In this document: positions 34,118 through 42,633 of the stretch, one piece after another
Layout of the letters: every line of letters starts with the position of its first letter
How positions within the stretch are numbered: position 1 is the stretch's first letter
Assembly: GCF_012726235.1 (NCBI RefSeq)
Contig: NZ_JAASAH010000010.1
Span: 124,001-188,000 of the forward strand
Reading direction: 5' to 3'
DNA from: Streptomyces sp. HNM0574
Lineage (GTDB): Bacteria; Actinomycetota; Actinomycetes; Streptomycetales; Streptomycetaceae
Length of the DNA stretch: 64,000 bases
Program-made: the position numbers and the translations under genes
Notes under the pieces: model-generated
The model's input: only the letters and a program-made list of their open reading frames with translations
The model's database searches: none
Told to the model about the DNA's origin: nothing

Positions 34118-34347
34118 GACGGGTGGCCCTCCGGTGCGTCGACGCGTTTGAGGAGCTGGGCGTGCTCCTCGTCGTCCACCTGTTCGCCAGAGGAGGGGAG
34201 CAGCTGGGGGATGCCTTCGACGACGGGGTAGCGGCGGCGCAACCTCGGGTTGTAGAGGGCCTGTTCGGGCTGGAGGAGGACGAGCGGGCCCTTGTCCAGG
34301 GGGCAGGCCAGGATGGCGAGCAGGGGATCGTCAGCGGAGAGGGGCAT
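34114..34347 (-). CDS. Trm112/UPF0434-like small protein lacking most zinc ligands
   Basis: 77 residues: LLAILACPLDKGPLVLL then LYNPRLRRRYPVVEGIPQLLPS, the Trm112/UPF0434 pattern ending in the conserved Y-P-V-x-x-G-I-P motif. Only one cysteine (Cys15) remains; the C-x-x-C zinc site and the second pair of Cys seen in other members are replaced (PLDK and NPRL). Trm112 proteins are small partners that stabilise SAM methyltransferases. Here the gene overlaps the EamA gene by 17 bases upstream and is joined by ATGA to the FkbM methyltransferase, suggesting a dedicated partner. The ATG giving MPLSADDPLL is chosen over an ATG 48 bases upstream. Confidence 0.8.
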   Translation of the reverse strand: MPLSADDPLLAILACPLDKGPLVLLQPEQALYNPRLRRRYPVVEGIPQLLPSSGEQVDDEEHAQLLKRVDAPEGHPS

Positions 34348-35359
34348 GGGGGGTGCCTTTCGGGGTGGGGGAGGGGCGGTGGTTCGGTGGCTCATCCACT
34401 GGTGGCGGGCGCACCGTGGCGGACAGCGGCCGTCCGGCGGGCGGGAGCGGGGCGCGGGGCCGCTGGTCCGGCGTCTCGCGGGGTGCGGTGTCGTGCCGGG
34501 GCAGGGCGAGGAGGACGGTGACGGCGAGGAGGGCGCCGCCCAGGCGCAGGGCGAGGCGCAGGGGTTCGCCGGGGAGCGGTTCGGCGAAGACGAGGGTGCC
34601 GCTGGTGACGGCGTAGAGGAAGTTCACGGTGGTGCACACGGGCACGATGAGCGAGGCGCGGCAGCGTTGCAGCGCCGTCTGGGAGAGGACGAGCCCGGCC
34701 GGTCCCGTGAACAGCAGGAGGTAGGGGTACGGGGAGGACAGCACGGCGGTGAGGGTGCCGGGGACGTCGGACGGGTCGAGCAGGCCCGCGACGCCCTTGA
34801 TGGCGAGCGAACTCACCCCGTACAGACAGCCGATGGCGACGCCGTAGGGGACGCCCGCGGTGGGGCGGCGGTGGCGGCGCCGGGAGCGGCGATCGGCGGC
34901 CAGATGGAGGCCGACCGCGAAGCCGAGTGAGGGGACGCAGACGCTCAACAGGCCGGTCAGCGGGGCGATTTGGCTGATCCGCTCGGGGGTGCCGCGCAGC
35001 GAGAGGACGATCATCACCAGGGAGGCCAGGATGGCGGCCATCGCCAGGCGTTCCCGTCCGCCGGGGCGTTCGCCGAGGAACCGGGACGACAGCAGGAGCA
35101 GCATCACCAGCCCGGTCACGAACAGGCCCTGCGCGGCGACCAGCGGCAGCGTGCGGTAGACGGCCAGCTGCGCGGCGAAGCCCAGGAGCAGCGCGGTGGC
35201 GCCGGCCAGCCAGAGGGGGCTGCGGACGAGATGGAGCACGACGCGGGTGGGGCGCGCTGCCGAGAGCGCGGGGAGCGCGGACAGCGCCCGCTTCTCGATG
35301 ACGAAGCCGGCGCTGAAGAGGAGGTTGGCGAGCAGCGCCGCCGTCACACCCCACAGCAT
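34331..35359 (-). CDS. DMT superfamily (EamA-like) membrane transporter
   Basis: 342 residues with about nine or ten hydrophobic helices arranged as two EamA-like repeats. MLWGVTAALLANLLFSAGFVIEKRAL begins the first repeat, and VCTTVNFLYAVTSGTLVFAE is in the second. A Pro/Arg-rich cytoplasmic tail of about 45 residues follows. DMT proteins export metabolites, and the related ArnE/F proteins flip undecaprenyl-phosphate-linked sugar; in this operon a lipid-sugar flippase is a reasonable guess, not shown. The start overlaps the stop of the upstream methyltransferase (TGATG). Confidence 0.82.
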   Translation of the reverse strand: MLWGVTAALLANLLFSAGFVIEKRALSALPALSAARPTRVVLHLVRSPLWLAGATALLLGFAAQLAVYRTLPLVAAQGLFVTGLVMLLLLSSRFLGERPGGRERLAMAAILASLVMIVLSLRGTPERISQIAPLTGLLSVCVPSLGFAVGLHLAADRRSRRRHRRPTAGVPYGVAIGCLYGVSSLAIKGVAGLLDPSDVPGTLTAVLSSPYPYLLLFTGPAGLVLSQTALQRCRASLIVPVCTTVNFLYAVTSGTLVFAEPLPGEPLRLALRLGGALLAVTVLLALPRHDTAPRETPDQRPRAPLPPAGRPLSATVRPPPVDEPPNHRPSPTPKGTPHAPLR

Positions 35360-36219
35360 CAGCGGTTCCCCGCTCCGACGGCTCCGGACGTCCCCGCGGT
35401 CCGGCCGGACGGTTTGCGGGCGTGGACGAGCAGGATGGAGGACAGGGAAGGCACGCGGCAGGCGAGCCGGTCCAGCGGCCGGAACGGGCGCGGCACGTCG
35501 TGGTACGGGGCGCCCGCGAGCCGTACGTCGGTGAAGCCGGTGGCGGGCAGCAGGGAGCGGAGCGCGGCCGCCGTGTAGAGCCGCAGGTGGCCCACCACCT
35601 GGGAGCCCGGACGCCCGTGGATGCCGCGCAGCGACACCTCGGAGAAGACCGGCTGGGTGCCGCAGAGCAGCAGGGCGCGGTTGTACCAGGCGGCCAGGTT
35701 GGGGGTGGACAGCAGGAGGTGGCCGCCGGGGCGGAGCACGCGGCGCAGCTCGTCCAGCGCCGCGTCCGGGTCCACCAGGTGCTCGATGACCTCGCTGAGG
35801 ACGACGGCGTCGGCGGAGCCGTCGGCGAACGGCAGCCCGGGCGCGGTGAGTTCGCCCCGTACCGCGGTGAGGTGGCCGCGGGCGCGGCGCAGCGCGTCCT
35901 GGGACCAGTCGATGCCGACGAGCCGGTGCCGCGGGCCCAGGGTCTCCGCCATGACCGCCGCCGCCGTGCCGTCCCCGCAGCCGATGTCGAGGACGGTGCG
36001 GGGCGCGGGCGGGTGGTGGCCGGGGCTCTGGTGCGGGGAGGCGGACGGTGCCGGGTCGCGGTGCAGCGCGGAGGCGAGCAGGGCCGCCTGGCGGCGGGCC
36101 CGGTCGGGGCCCGAGGCCACCGGGGTGGCGGGGTCCTCGTACAGGCGGCGGAGGCTGTCGTGCGGTTCCGGGCCGCCCGCGCGCGGAGGGGTGTTCCGGC
36201 TGGTGGGGCGCGCCGTCAT
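35359..36219 (-). CDS. Class I SAM-dependent methyltransferase
   Basis: 286 residues. Motif I is VLDIGCGDGTAAAVMAETLG near residue 75, VGIDWSQDALRRARGH is motif II, LPFADGSADAVVLSEVIEHLVDPDAALDELRRVLRPGGHLLLSTPN covers the post-motif region, a UbiE/type 11 pattern. The first 55 residues are polar and disordered. Substrate unknown; a sugar or lipid acceptor is suggested by the glycosyltransferases around it. Its ATG overlaps the stop of the condensation-like gene, and its stop overlaps the start of the EamA gene. Confidence 0.86.
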   Translation of the reverse strand: MTARPTSRNTPPRAGGPEPHDSLRRLYEDPATPVASGPDRARRQAALLASALHRDPAPSASPHQSPGHHPPAPRTVLDIGCGDGTAAAVMAETLGPRHRLVGIDWSQDALRRARGHLTAVRGELTAPGLPFADGSADAVVLSEVIEHLVDPDAALDELRRVLRPGGHLLLSTPNLAAWYNRALLLCGTQPVFSEVSLRGIHGRPGSQVVGHLRLYTAAALRSLLPATGFTDVRLAGAPYHDVPRPFRPLDRLACRVPSLSSILLVHARKPSGRTAGTSGAVGAGNR

Positions 36220-37586
36220 GGGTGCTCCTCCTGCTCCTCGGCGGTCGGCTGCTCGTACGAGGTGGCGGCGAGGGACGCGGCGAAGAGCGAACCGAGCCGC
36301 GCTCCCGCCTCGTCGTCCAGCCGGGAGCGGGACCAGCGCAGGGCGAGGTGCAGCCGGCCCGCCGTGGAGACGGTGGTGACCGACAGTCCGCGTGGTGAGC
36401 GGGCGGGGGCGGAGAACCAGACGGCACGGGCGCGGCCCGCGTCGCCGAAGTCCAGCGGGTAGGGCACCCGGCCGATGTTGGACAGCAGCGTGGTCGAGGC
36501 CCAGGGCCCGGCGGCGGCGCGCAGGCCGCGCACGTAGGCGGCGCGCACGCCGACGGGCAGCACGGGCGCGGTCAGCAGGGCGCCGCTGAAGCCGAGTTGG
36601 GGACGGTCGGCGGACTTCAGCGCCCTGGTGCGTTCCGCCGTCGCCCGCAGCAGCGTGCCGACGGCCTCCGGGTCGGGCCGCTCGTGCGCGGTCAGCGCCT
36701 CGTGGAGCTCCCGTTCCGCGGGGCCGAAGGTGACCTCCACGAGCCGCGTCCCGTTCCCGATGGGCATGTCGGCGGTACGGGGACGGTCGTCGACGGGCAT
36801 GGTGACCCGGACCGGGCGCGGGGCACGCCCGTGGCTCCGGTTCCAGCGCGCGCACATCAGCCAAGTGGCCACCAGCAGCTGGTCGTTGACGGTGTACGGG
36901 CCCGGTGCGCCCGCCGTTCTGGGCGGCCGGGCCGGTAGGGGCAGGTCGGCGATGAGCATCCCGTTCCCGGCCCGTCCCGGGTGCCGGGTGTCGGGGGCGA
37001 CGCGGGCCGGCCGCCGCCGGAGCGGTGTGCCGGCGGGCGGTGGTCCGGCCGCCCCCGTGGCGCGTACCGGTGCGGGCGCCGGGGAGTTGTCGGCGCCGCC
37101 GTACAGTTCGGCCGCCGTGGCGAGGACGCGCAGGCAGGAAGGGCCGTCCAGCGCGGTGTGGTTGATGGTGGTGAACAGCACCCAGCCGGTGCCGTGCGGG
37201 ACGACCTCCACGCGGACGGGCGGTGAGGTGTCGAGCGGCGGGCAGAGCGCGAGGGCCCTGCGGCGCGCGTCCTCCAGCGTGCCCTCCGGCCAGGAGAGGG
37301 GGACGGCGTCGGGGGCGCCGGTGCCGTGCCAGAGGTACCGCCGGTGCCACCAGCGGGTGGGCAACTGGCGGACCAGGATGCGGGGATGGCGGCGCAGCGC
37401 CTCGCCGAGCGCCTGCCGCAGCCGGGCCGGGTCGGGACGGGCCGGCAGGTGGATCTCGATGTGTACGGTTTCCGGCTCGTCGGGGGCGAGGCAGTGCCGC
37501 GTGATCTCGTCCACCGTGGGGAACGGGATGCGCCGCGGCACGGCCTCGTCCGGGAGTTCGCTGTGCGCGGGCTGGAGCACGGTCAT
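36216..37586 (-). CDS. Condensation-domain/PapA-like acyltransferase
   Basis: 456 residues with the condensation-domain superfamily fold. The catalytic motif HHxxxDG appears as NHTALDG at residues 142-148: the catalytic second His (143) and the Asp (147) are kept and the first His is Asn. The second structural motif DFGDAG replaces DFGWG late in the protein. It stands alone without carrier or adenylation domains, as do PapA-type acyltransferases of mycobacteria and wax ester synthases. It probably transfers an acyl group to a hydroxyl of the product made by this operon. Joined by ATGA to both neighbours. Confidence 0.8.
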   Translation of the reverse strand: MTVLQPAHSELPDEAVPRRIPFPTVDEITRHCLAPDEPETVHIEIHLPARPDPARLRQALGEALRRHPRILVRQLPTRWWHRRYLWHGTGAPDAVPLSWPEGTLEDARRRALALCPPLDTSPPVRVEVVPHGTGWVLFTTINHTALDGPSCLRVLATAAELYGGADNSPAPAPVRATGAAGPPPAGTPLRRRPARVAPDTRHPGRAGNGMLIADLPLPARPPRTAGAPGPYTVNDQLLVATWLMCARWNRSHGRAPRPVRVTMPVDDRPRTADMPIGNGTRLVEVTFGPAERELHEALTAHERPDPEAVGTLLRATAERTRALKSADRPQLGFSGALLTAPVLPVGVRAAYVRGLRAAAGPWASTTLLSNIGRVPYPLDFGDAGRARAVWFSAPARSPRGLSVTTVSTAGRLHLALRWSRSRLDDEAGARLGSLFAASLAATSYEQPTAEEQEEHP

Positions 37587-40500
37587 GCGGTACGTCCCCC
37601 GTTCTCCGGTCGGCCGGTGTCCTCGGGCGGCGAGCCGCGGGTGGTGCCGCGGCGCGGGAAGGTGACCAGGGCGGCCGACAGGGCGAGCAGGGCGAGGGCC
37701 TGTGCCGGGTGGCCGAAGGCGCCCTGCCCCTCCGCGACGGCCGAGGGGACGCCCACCGCCGCCGCGACGCCCGCGCCCGCCATCGCCGACAGGGCCACGG
37801 GGACGAGCAGTCGGGGCCGGAACCTGGCCGCCACCGCGAGCACGGGCACCAGCACCGCGTACGGGCCCGCCGCCAGGGCGACGACGAGGGTGACGGCCAG
37901 CGTGCCGAGGACGGCGCCCGGCGCGGGCGGCGGGCCGTCGTCGCCGAGCGGGGTGCCGCCCCGGCGGCGGAGGAACGCCAGGCCCAGCAGGGCGAGGAGT
38001 CCGGCGCCCGCCGCGAGGAACCCGGCGTCGTACCAGCGGGCCGGCTCATACTCCAGGCGTACGTCACCGGCGGCTCCGGCCGGTACCAGGAAGCCCTGCT
38101 GCCAGCCGTCCAGCCGGAGCGGGGTGAGCTGTTCGCCGTCCAGCGTGGCCTTCCAGCCCTCGTTGACGTTCTGGTGGATCTGGAGGTACGAAGCGGACCC
38201 CTCGCCGACCCGCACCGCGCGGCTGTCCCCCGACCAGTCGGTCACGGACAGCCCGCGCGGGCTCGAACTCGCGGCGGAACCGGCCTTCTTGGCCGCCTCG
38301 CCGCCGCTGAGGGTGATGTCGGTGACGGCGAGCGCGCCCGGGCCCGCGGACTCGACGGTGTGCCGCCCGGCCTCCAGCGTCAGCCGGCCGTCCTCCGCCT
38401 TCCCGGCGCACAGTTCGACGTCGACGGGGCGGCGTTCGGTGAGGTCCCGGACGGTTCCCTCGGCGCGGGTGGTGTGCAGGGTGCCGTCGACGGAGACGGC
38501 CGGGCCCTGCCCGCAGGGGACGGTGAAGCGGCGGTCCGGGTCGGGCGGCGGGACGCGGAGGTCCTTCAGCGCGGGCAGGTACACCTCGTTGAGGCCGACG
38601 GGCAGTTGGAGCGCCTTCCCGGCCAGCGGGTTGTGCACGGTCAGCGGGCGGGTCTTGGTGACCGTGACGGTGAGCCGGTCGGTCCGGATCGGTTCGAACC
38701 GGGCCTGGCCGTTCTTGTCGACGCCCGCGGTCGCGGCGCCGTCGGGGGAGCTGATCCGGATCTCCTCGGGGCGGGCCGAGATGCCGCCCGCGCCCGCGAG
38801 GACCATTTCGTCGATCTCCTTCTTGCCCGGCCAGCTGAGCCGGATGGTCGGCTTGTCCCCGGCGATCCACGCGGTCGACAGATCGCCGTCCACGAGGTTG
38901 CGGGCGCTGAGCTGCGTGCCGGTGCGGCTGGTGGAGTCCGCCGAGGCGGTGATCCGGTTCCGCGATCCGGGAGCCACCCGGTCCAGCAGGCGGTCCAGTT
39001 CGGCGCCCTGCTGCGGCAGCGCGCGGGCCGTCAGGGTGTGGCGGGCCGCGGTGTCCGTGCGGAACTGGCGGTGCAGCCCGCGTTCCGCGGCGGCGGGGGA
39101 CAGCGCGCCGGGGTCGCTGCCCCGGTGCAGGGAGACGATGCCGCCGTCCGCCTGCCCGCCCGCCGCGTCGGACGGCAGCCGCAGCAGCCGCGTCAACTGG
39201 ACGCCGGGCACCCGGACTTCGGCGAAGCCGGCGCCCGAGAGGCCGGGGCGCGGCTTCTGCGCGTCCACGATGGTCAGGCGCAGCCACTCGGCGCTGCCCC
39301 GGGGCGCGGCGATCCGCTGGCGGGAGCCGTCGGTCCGCAGGGTGCTGGTCCGGCTCCCCTCGTCGGTCTCCACCCGGACCCGGGTGGGCGCCGCGCGGGT
39401 GGCCTCGGCCGGCAGCGGGGTGACCTCCAGGGAGGACGGGACGCGGACCGGCTCGTCGAAGCCGACGCGCAGCCACTGGCCCTCCGGCTCGCCCGTGCTG
39501 CCCTCCGCCCACGCCGTCTCCGGGTCACCGTCGAAGGCGCCCACCGGGTCGAACTGGGGGAGGTGGAACAGCCAGTTGCCGCTGCTGGAGGCGGTGACGG
39601 AGGAGGCGCCTCGCACCACGGACACCGTCTGGTGCTCCGTCCCCTCCGTCGGGAGGATCTGCTTCGGCTCCTCGCCCGGGTTCTGCGCGCTGTCCGGGTG
39701 GTTCCGCTCGCGTGCGGTGTAGGTGTACGAGGTGTTGGTGTTGACCAGCCCGAACCGGGTGTCGGCCCGCCGCATCCCGTCGGCCGTGACCTGGAGGGAC
39801 GGTTCCGCCAGCCCGGGGTGACCGTCGCCGGTGAGCACCGTGGGACGGTCCTTCAGTCGCGGGTCGTCGGCCAGTTGGAGCAGCGCTTCGGGCCCGCCGC
39901 TCACCTGCGCGGTGTCCGCGACGGGCTTCAGCGCGGCCTGGGAGGGACGTTCCGTGCCGACCGGTTCGTAGATCTCCACCGCGCGCTGGCGCGGGTAGAA
40001 ACCGGCCACCTGGAGGGGCGTTCCGCCCGGAATCCGGCCGCCCGTCAGCAGGGGGCCGAAGCTCTTCACCTTCCGGTACCCGGACGCCTCCAGCGTGCGC
40101 TTCACCGTCTGCGGCGGGACGTAACCGATCTGGTCGGGGTCGAGGTCGTTGCGGACCACGACGTCGTGCAGTCCGGCGCGGTTCAAGAAGGCGCGCAGGC
40201 CCGGCACTTCACCACCCGTGGTGAGCGCCTGCTCCACCGCGTCCATCGCGCGCCGGTTGCCCGGTGTCCCGAACGGTACGTAGTCGCGCTGGGCCCACGG
40301 GGACGAGGCGAGCACGTCGAGCGGCTGGTCGATGGGCGAGCCCCAGGTGTGGATGCCGTGCGCGGTGGCGGGGGTGACGTAGGCGCGGCTGTCCGGGGAG
40401 TGCTTCTCCAGCCAGTCGGCCGTCTGCCGCCAGTGCGCGGGGAGTTCCTTGAACGCGCCGGGCTGGAGGATGTCCCCCGTCGCGTACGGCAGGGCCAGTC

Positions 40501-41899
40501 CCGGCAGCAGGAGCAGCGCGGCGAGCCCCGGCAGCAGCCGGCGGAACGTGGCGCGGGGTGCCGCCGTGCGCTGCGGCGGCGCGGCGTGCCGGGCGGCGCG
40601 CGGCAGCACAACCGTCCCGCCGTCCGGGGGAGTTGGGGCGCCGTCGGGTTCCGGGAGCCGGGTCCGGAAGGCCACCGCGAGGAGGTGGGCGAGTCCGAGG
40701 GCGAGGGCCAGGGCCAGGCCGGGCTGGAACTTGTAGATGTTCCGGAACGGGCGCAGCGCCCCGTCCAGCCACGACTGCACCGTCTCCGCGAACGGCCCGC
40801 CCAGCGCGCCCGCGTACCCGGCGAGCATGATCCCGCTGACGACGGTCACCGTGAGCACCAGCCAGCGCCGCTCGGGCAGGTCGCGGCGGGCGAGCCCGGC
40901 CAGGCCGAGCGCCGCGGCGAACGCGCCCGCGAGCACCGTGAGCAGGCCGGTGGCGACGGCCCAGCCGGCGGGCAGCCAGGGTTCGCCGAAGTTGAGGTAG
41001 GCGGTCCAGTTCCCGGCGCCGCGCAGCATCTCCGTCGCGGACATGGTGCCGGTGGTGGTGCGCGCCGACTCGACGTACGGCATGAAGTCCTCGCCGTACC
41101 TGCCGAGCAGCAGCAGCGGCACCGTCCACCACAGCGTCGCGAGCACCACCCCGGGCAGCCACCAGGCCAGCAGCGAGCGGCGCCTGCGCCCGGTGCGGGT
41201 GAGCAGGTAGAGGCCGACGGGCAGCAGGGAGGCGAGGGTGGAGGCGGCGTTGACCCCGCCCATGAACGGGATCAGCAGCGCCGAACGGGCCGCCGCCACC
41301 CTCGCGGTCAGCGTCGTCGACAGCAGCGGCAGCAGCACCCACGGCAGCGCGGCACCCGGCAGCGCGGCCGCCGAGGTCGAGCCGACGACGACGGTGAAAG
41401 TGGGCCACAGCGCGTAACAGAGCGCCGCGAGCAGGCGGGTACGCGGCGAGCCCGTGCCGAGCCGTTCGGCCAGCCGCAGCGCGCCCCAGAACGCGGCGGC
41501 CACCACCAGTGACAGCCACAGCCGTTCGGCCAGCCAGGTCGGAATCCGCGCGAGGTCGGTCAGGCCGTAGTACGGCAGCATCGGGAACAGGTAGCCGGCG
41601 TACTGGTCGGTGATGCCGCCGAAGCCGGCCGTGTCGTGCCAGAGGCCGCCGAGGTCGCCGAGGAAGCGCCAGGGATCGGTGGCGACGCCGAGCTTCGTCT
41701 CGAACGTCATCCGGCCGGGCGACTTGGCCAGGAAGGCGGCGAACAGCGCGGCCCACACACCGAGCAGCCAGCCCCGGTGCCGCCGCCCGCCGGGCTCCGC
41801 CGGAGCCGGTGCGGTGCCGGGCCGGCCGGCGTCCGGGGGCGCGCCCCGGGCGGGCGGCGCGGGGCCGCGGGCGTGCGGGGGGACGTACGACGTGGTCAT
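37583..41899 (-). CDS. AftD-like GT-C membrane glycosyltransferase with two discoidin-type domains
   Basis: 1438 residues, similar in size to mycobacterial AftD (alpha-1,3-arabinofuranosyltransferase, DUF3367). A Pro/Ala-rich cytoplasmic start is followed by about ten hydrophobic helices within residues 40-600, with MTFETKLGVATDP (65-76) in the first outer loop where GT-C enzymes keep acidic catalytic residues. The large outer part holds two F5/8 type C (discoidin) carbohydrate-binding-like domains, recognised by AFDGDPETAWAEG near 786 and LVDGDLSTAWIAG near 1000. More hydrophobic helices end the protein (about 1300-1420). The sugar donor is probably polyprenyl-linked. Joined to both neighbours by ATGA. 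Arabinan synthesis is not expected in Streptomyces, so the sugar is unknown. Confidence 0.83.
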   Translation of the reverse strand: MTTSYVPPHARGPAPPARGAPPDAGRPGTAPAPAEPGGRRHRGWLLGVWAALFAAFLAKSPGRMTFETKLGVATDPWRFLGDLGGLWHDTAGFGGITDQYAGYLFPMLPYYGLTDLARIPTWLAERLWLSLVVAAAFWGALRLAERLGTGSPRTRLLAALCYALWPTFTVVVGSTSAAALPGAALPWVLLPLLSTTLTARVAAARSALLIPFMGGVNAASTLASLLPVGLYLLTRTGRRRRSLLAWWLPGVVLATLWWTVPLLLLGRYGEDFMPYVESARTTTGTMSATEMLRGAGNWTAYLNFGEPWLPAGWAVATGLLTVLAGAFAAALGLAGLARRDLPERRWLVLTVTVVSGIMLAGYAGALGGPFAETVQSWLDGALRPFRNIYKFQPGLALALALGLAHLLAVAFRTRLPEPDGAPTPPDGGTVVLPRAARHAAPPQRTAAPRATFRRLLPGLAALLLLPGLALPYATGDILQPGAFKELPAHWRQTADWLEKHSPDSRAYVTPATAHGIHTWGSPIDQPLDVLASSPWAQRDYVPFGTPGNRRAMDAVEQALTTGGEVPGLRAFLNRAGLHDVVVRNDLDPDQIGYVPPQTVKRTLEASGYRKVKSFGPLLTGGRIPGGTPLQVAGFYPRQRAVEIYEPVGTERPSQAALKPVADTAQVSGGPEALLQLADDPRLKDRPTVLTGDGHPGLAEPSLQVTADGMRRADTRFGLVNTNTSYTYTARERNHPDSAQNPGEEPKQILPTEGTEHQTVSVVRGASSVTASSSGNWLFHLPQFDPVGAFDGDPETAWAEGSTGEPEGQWLRVGFDEPVRVPSSLEVTPLPAEATRAAPTRVRVETDEGSRTSTLRTDGSRQRIAAPRGSAEWLRLTIVDAQKPRPGLSGAGFAEVRVPGVQLTRLLRLPSDAAGGQADGGIVSLHRGSDPGALSPAAAERGLHRQFRTDTAARHTLTARALPQQGAELDRLLDRVAPGSRNRITASADSTSRTGTQLSARNLVDGDLSTAWIAGDKPTIRLSWPGKKEIDEMVLAGAGGISARPEEIRISSPDGAATAGVDKNGQARFEPIRTDRLTVTVTKTRPLTVHNPLAGKALQLPVGLNEVYLPALKDLRVPPPDPDRRFTVPCGQGPAVSVDGTLHTTRAEGTVRDLTERRPVDVELCAGKAEDGRLTLEAGRHTVESAGPGALAVTDITLSGGEAAKKAGSAASSSPRGLSVTDWSGDSRAVRVGEGSASYLQIHQNVNEGWKATLDGEQLTPLRLDGWQQGFLVPAGAAGDVRLEYEPARWYDAGFLAAGAGLLALLGLAFLRRRGGTPLGDDGPPPAPGAVLGTLAVTLVVALAAGPYAVLVPVLAVAARFRPRLLVPVALSAMAGAGVAAAVGVPSAVAEGQGAFGHPAQALALLALSAALVTFPRRGTTRGSPPEDTGRPENGGRTA

Positions 41900-42633
41900 C
41901 GGGGACACCGCCGGAGGATGAGGAGGAGGTTCCAGGTGGCGAACTCGCGCAGCCCGGGGACGCGGGTGACGGCCCCGGCCAGGAACGGCCAGTAGCGCGA
42001 CCGCGCCGAGACGATCTCGACGTCGTCGCGGGCCCTTACGTGCCGCAGCGTGGCACCGACATGGACGGCGAACAGGTTCTCGCCGACGGTGTGCTTGGCC
42101 TCGCGCCCGTGCCGGCGCCGGTAGCGCGCGCGGGCACGTTCGTGCCCCAAGTAGTGCCAGGGCGCGGTCTCGTGGCCGCCCCAGGGGGAGTACCAGTTGG
42201 TGAACGCCACGTAGATCAGCCCGCCGGGGCGGGTGACGCGCACCATTTCGGACAGGAAGGTGGGCGGGTCGGCGACGTGCTCCAGCACGTTGGAGCTGAA
42301 GCACACGTCGGCCGCGCCGTCCGCGAGGGGGAGCAGATAGCCGTCGGCGATCACCGCTCCGTCCGGGCCGGGGCCGTGCGCGTGCAGCTCGCGCGGGTCG
42401 GGCTCGAAGAGGAAGCACCGGGCACCCCGGCGCCGGAACTCCCGGGTGAAGTGCCCGCTGCCGCCGCCGACATCGGCGACGGTGGCGCCCGACACCGGGG
42501 CGTACCGCGCCACTTGGGCGACCGCGTCGCGGGCGAGGAGCCCGTAGACGTGCTCGGGGTCCTGCTGCTCGCGGAGGAAGGCGCGGAAGAGGGTCACGGA
42601 CCTGCGGACCGAGGGATCGCGCACGGCCGTCAC
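41896..42633 (-). CDS. Class I SAM-dependent methyltransferase
   Basis: 245 residues. The SAM motif is VADVGGGSGHFTREFRRRG near residue 50, then FLFEPDPRELHAHG, LPLADGAADVCFSSNVLEHVADPPTFLSEMVRVTRPGG as the methyltransferase type 11 core. A late NWYSPWGGHETAPWHYLG segment is characteristic of methyltransferases found beside actinobacterial envelope glycosyltransferases. The GTG start is chosen because it overlaps the glycosyltransferase stop as GTGA; a GTG nine bases further on is possible. Its stop overlaps the AftD-like start as ATGA. Confidence 0.85.
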   Translation of the reverse strand: MTAVRDPSVRRSVTLFRAFLREQQDPEHVYGLLARDAVAQVARYAPVSGATVADVGGGSGHFTREFRRRGARCFLFEPDPRELHAHGPGPDGAVIADGYLLPLADGAADVCFSSNVLEHVADPPTFLSEMVRVTRPGGLIYVAFTNWYSPWGGHETAPWHYLGHERARARYRRRHGREAKHTVGENLFAVHVGATLRHVRARDDVEIVSARSRYWPFLAGAVTRVPGLREFATWNLLLILRRCPR

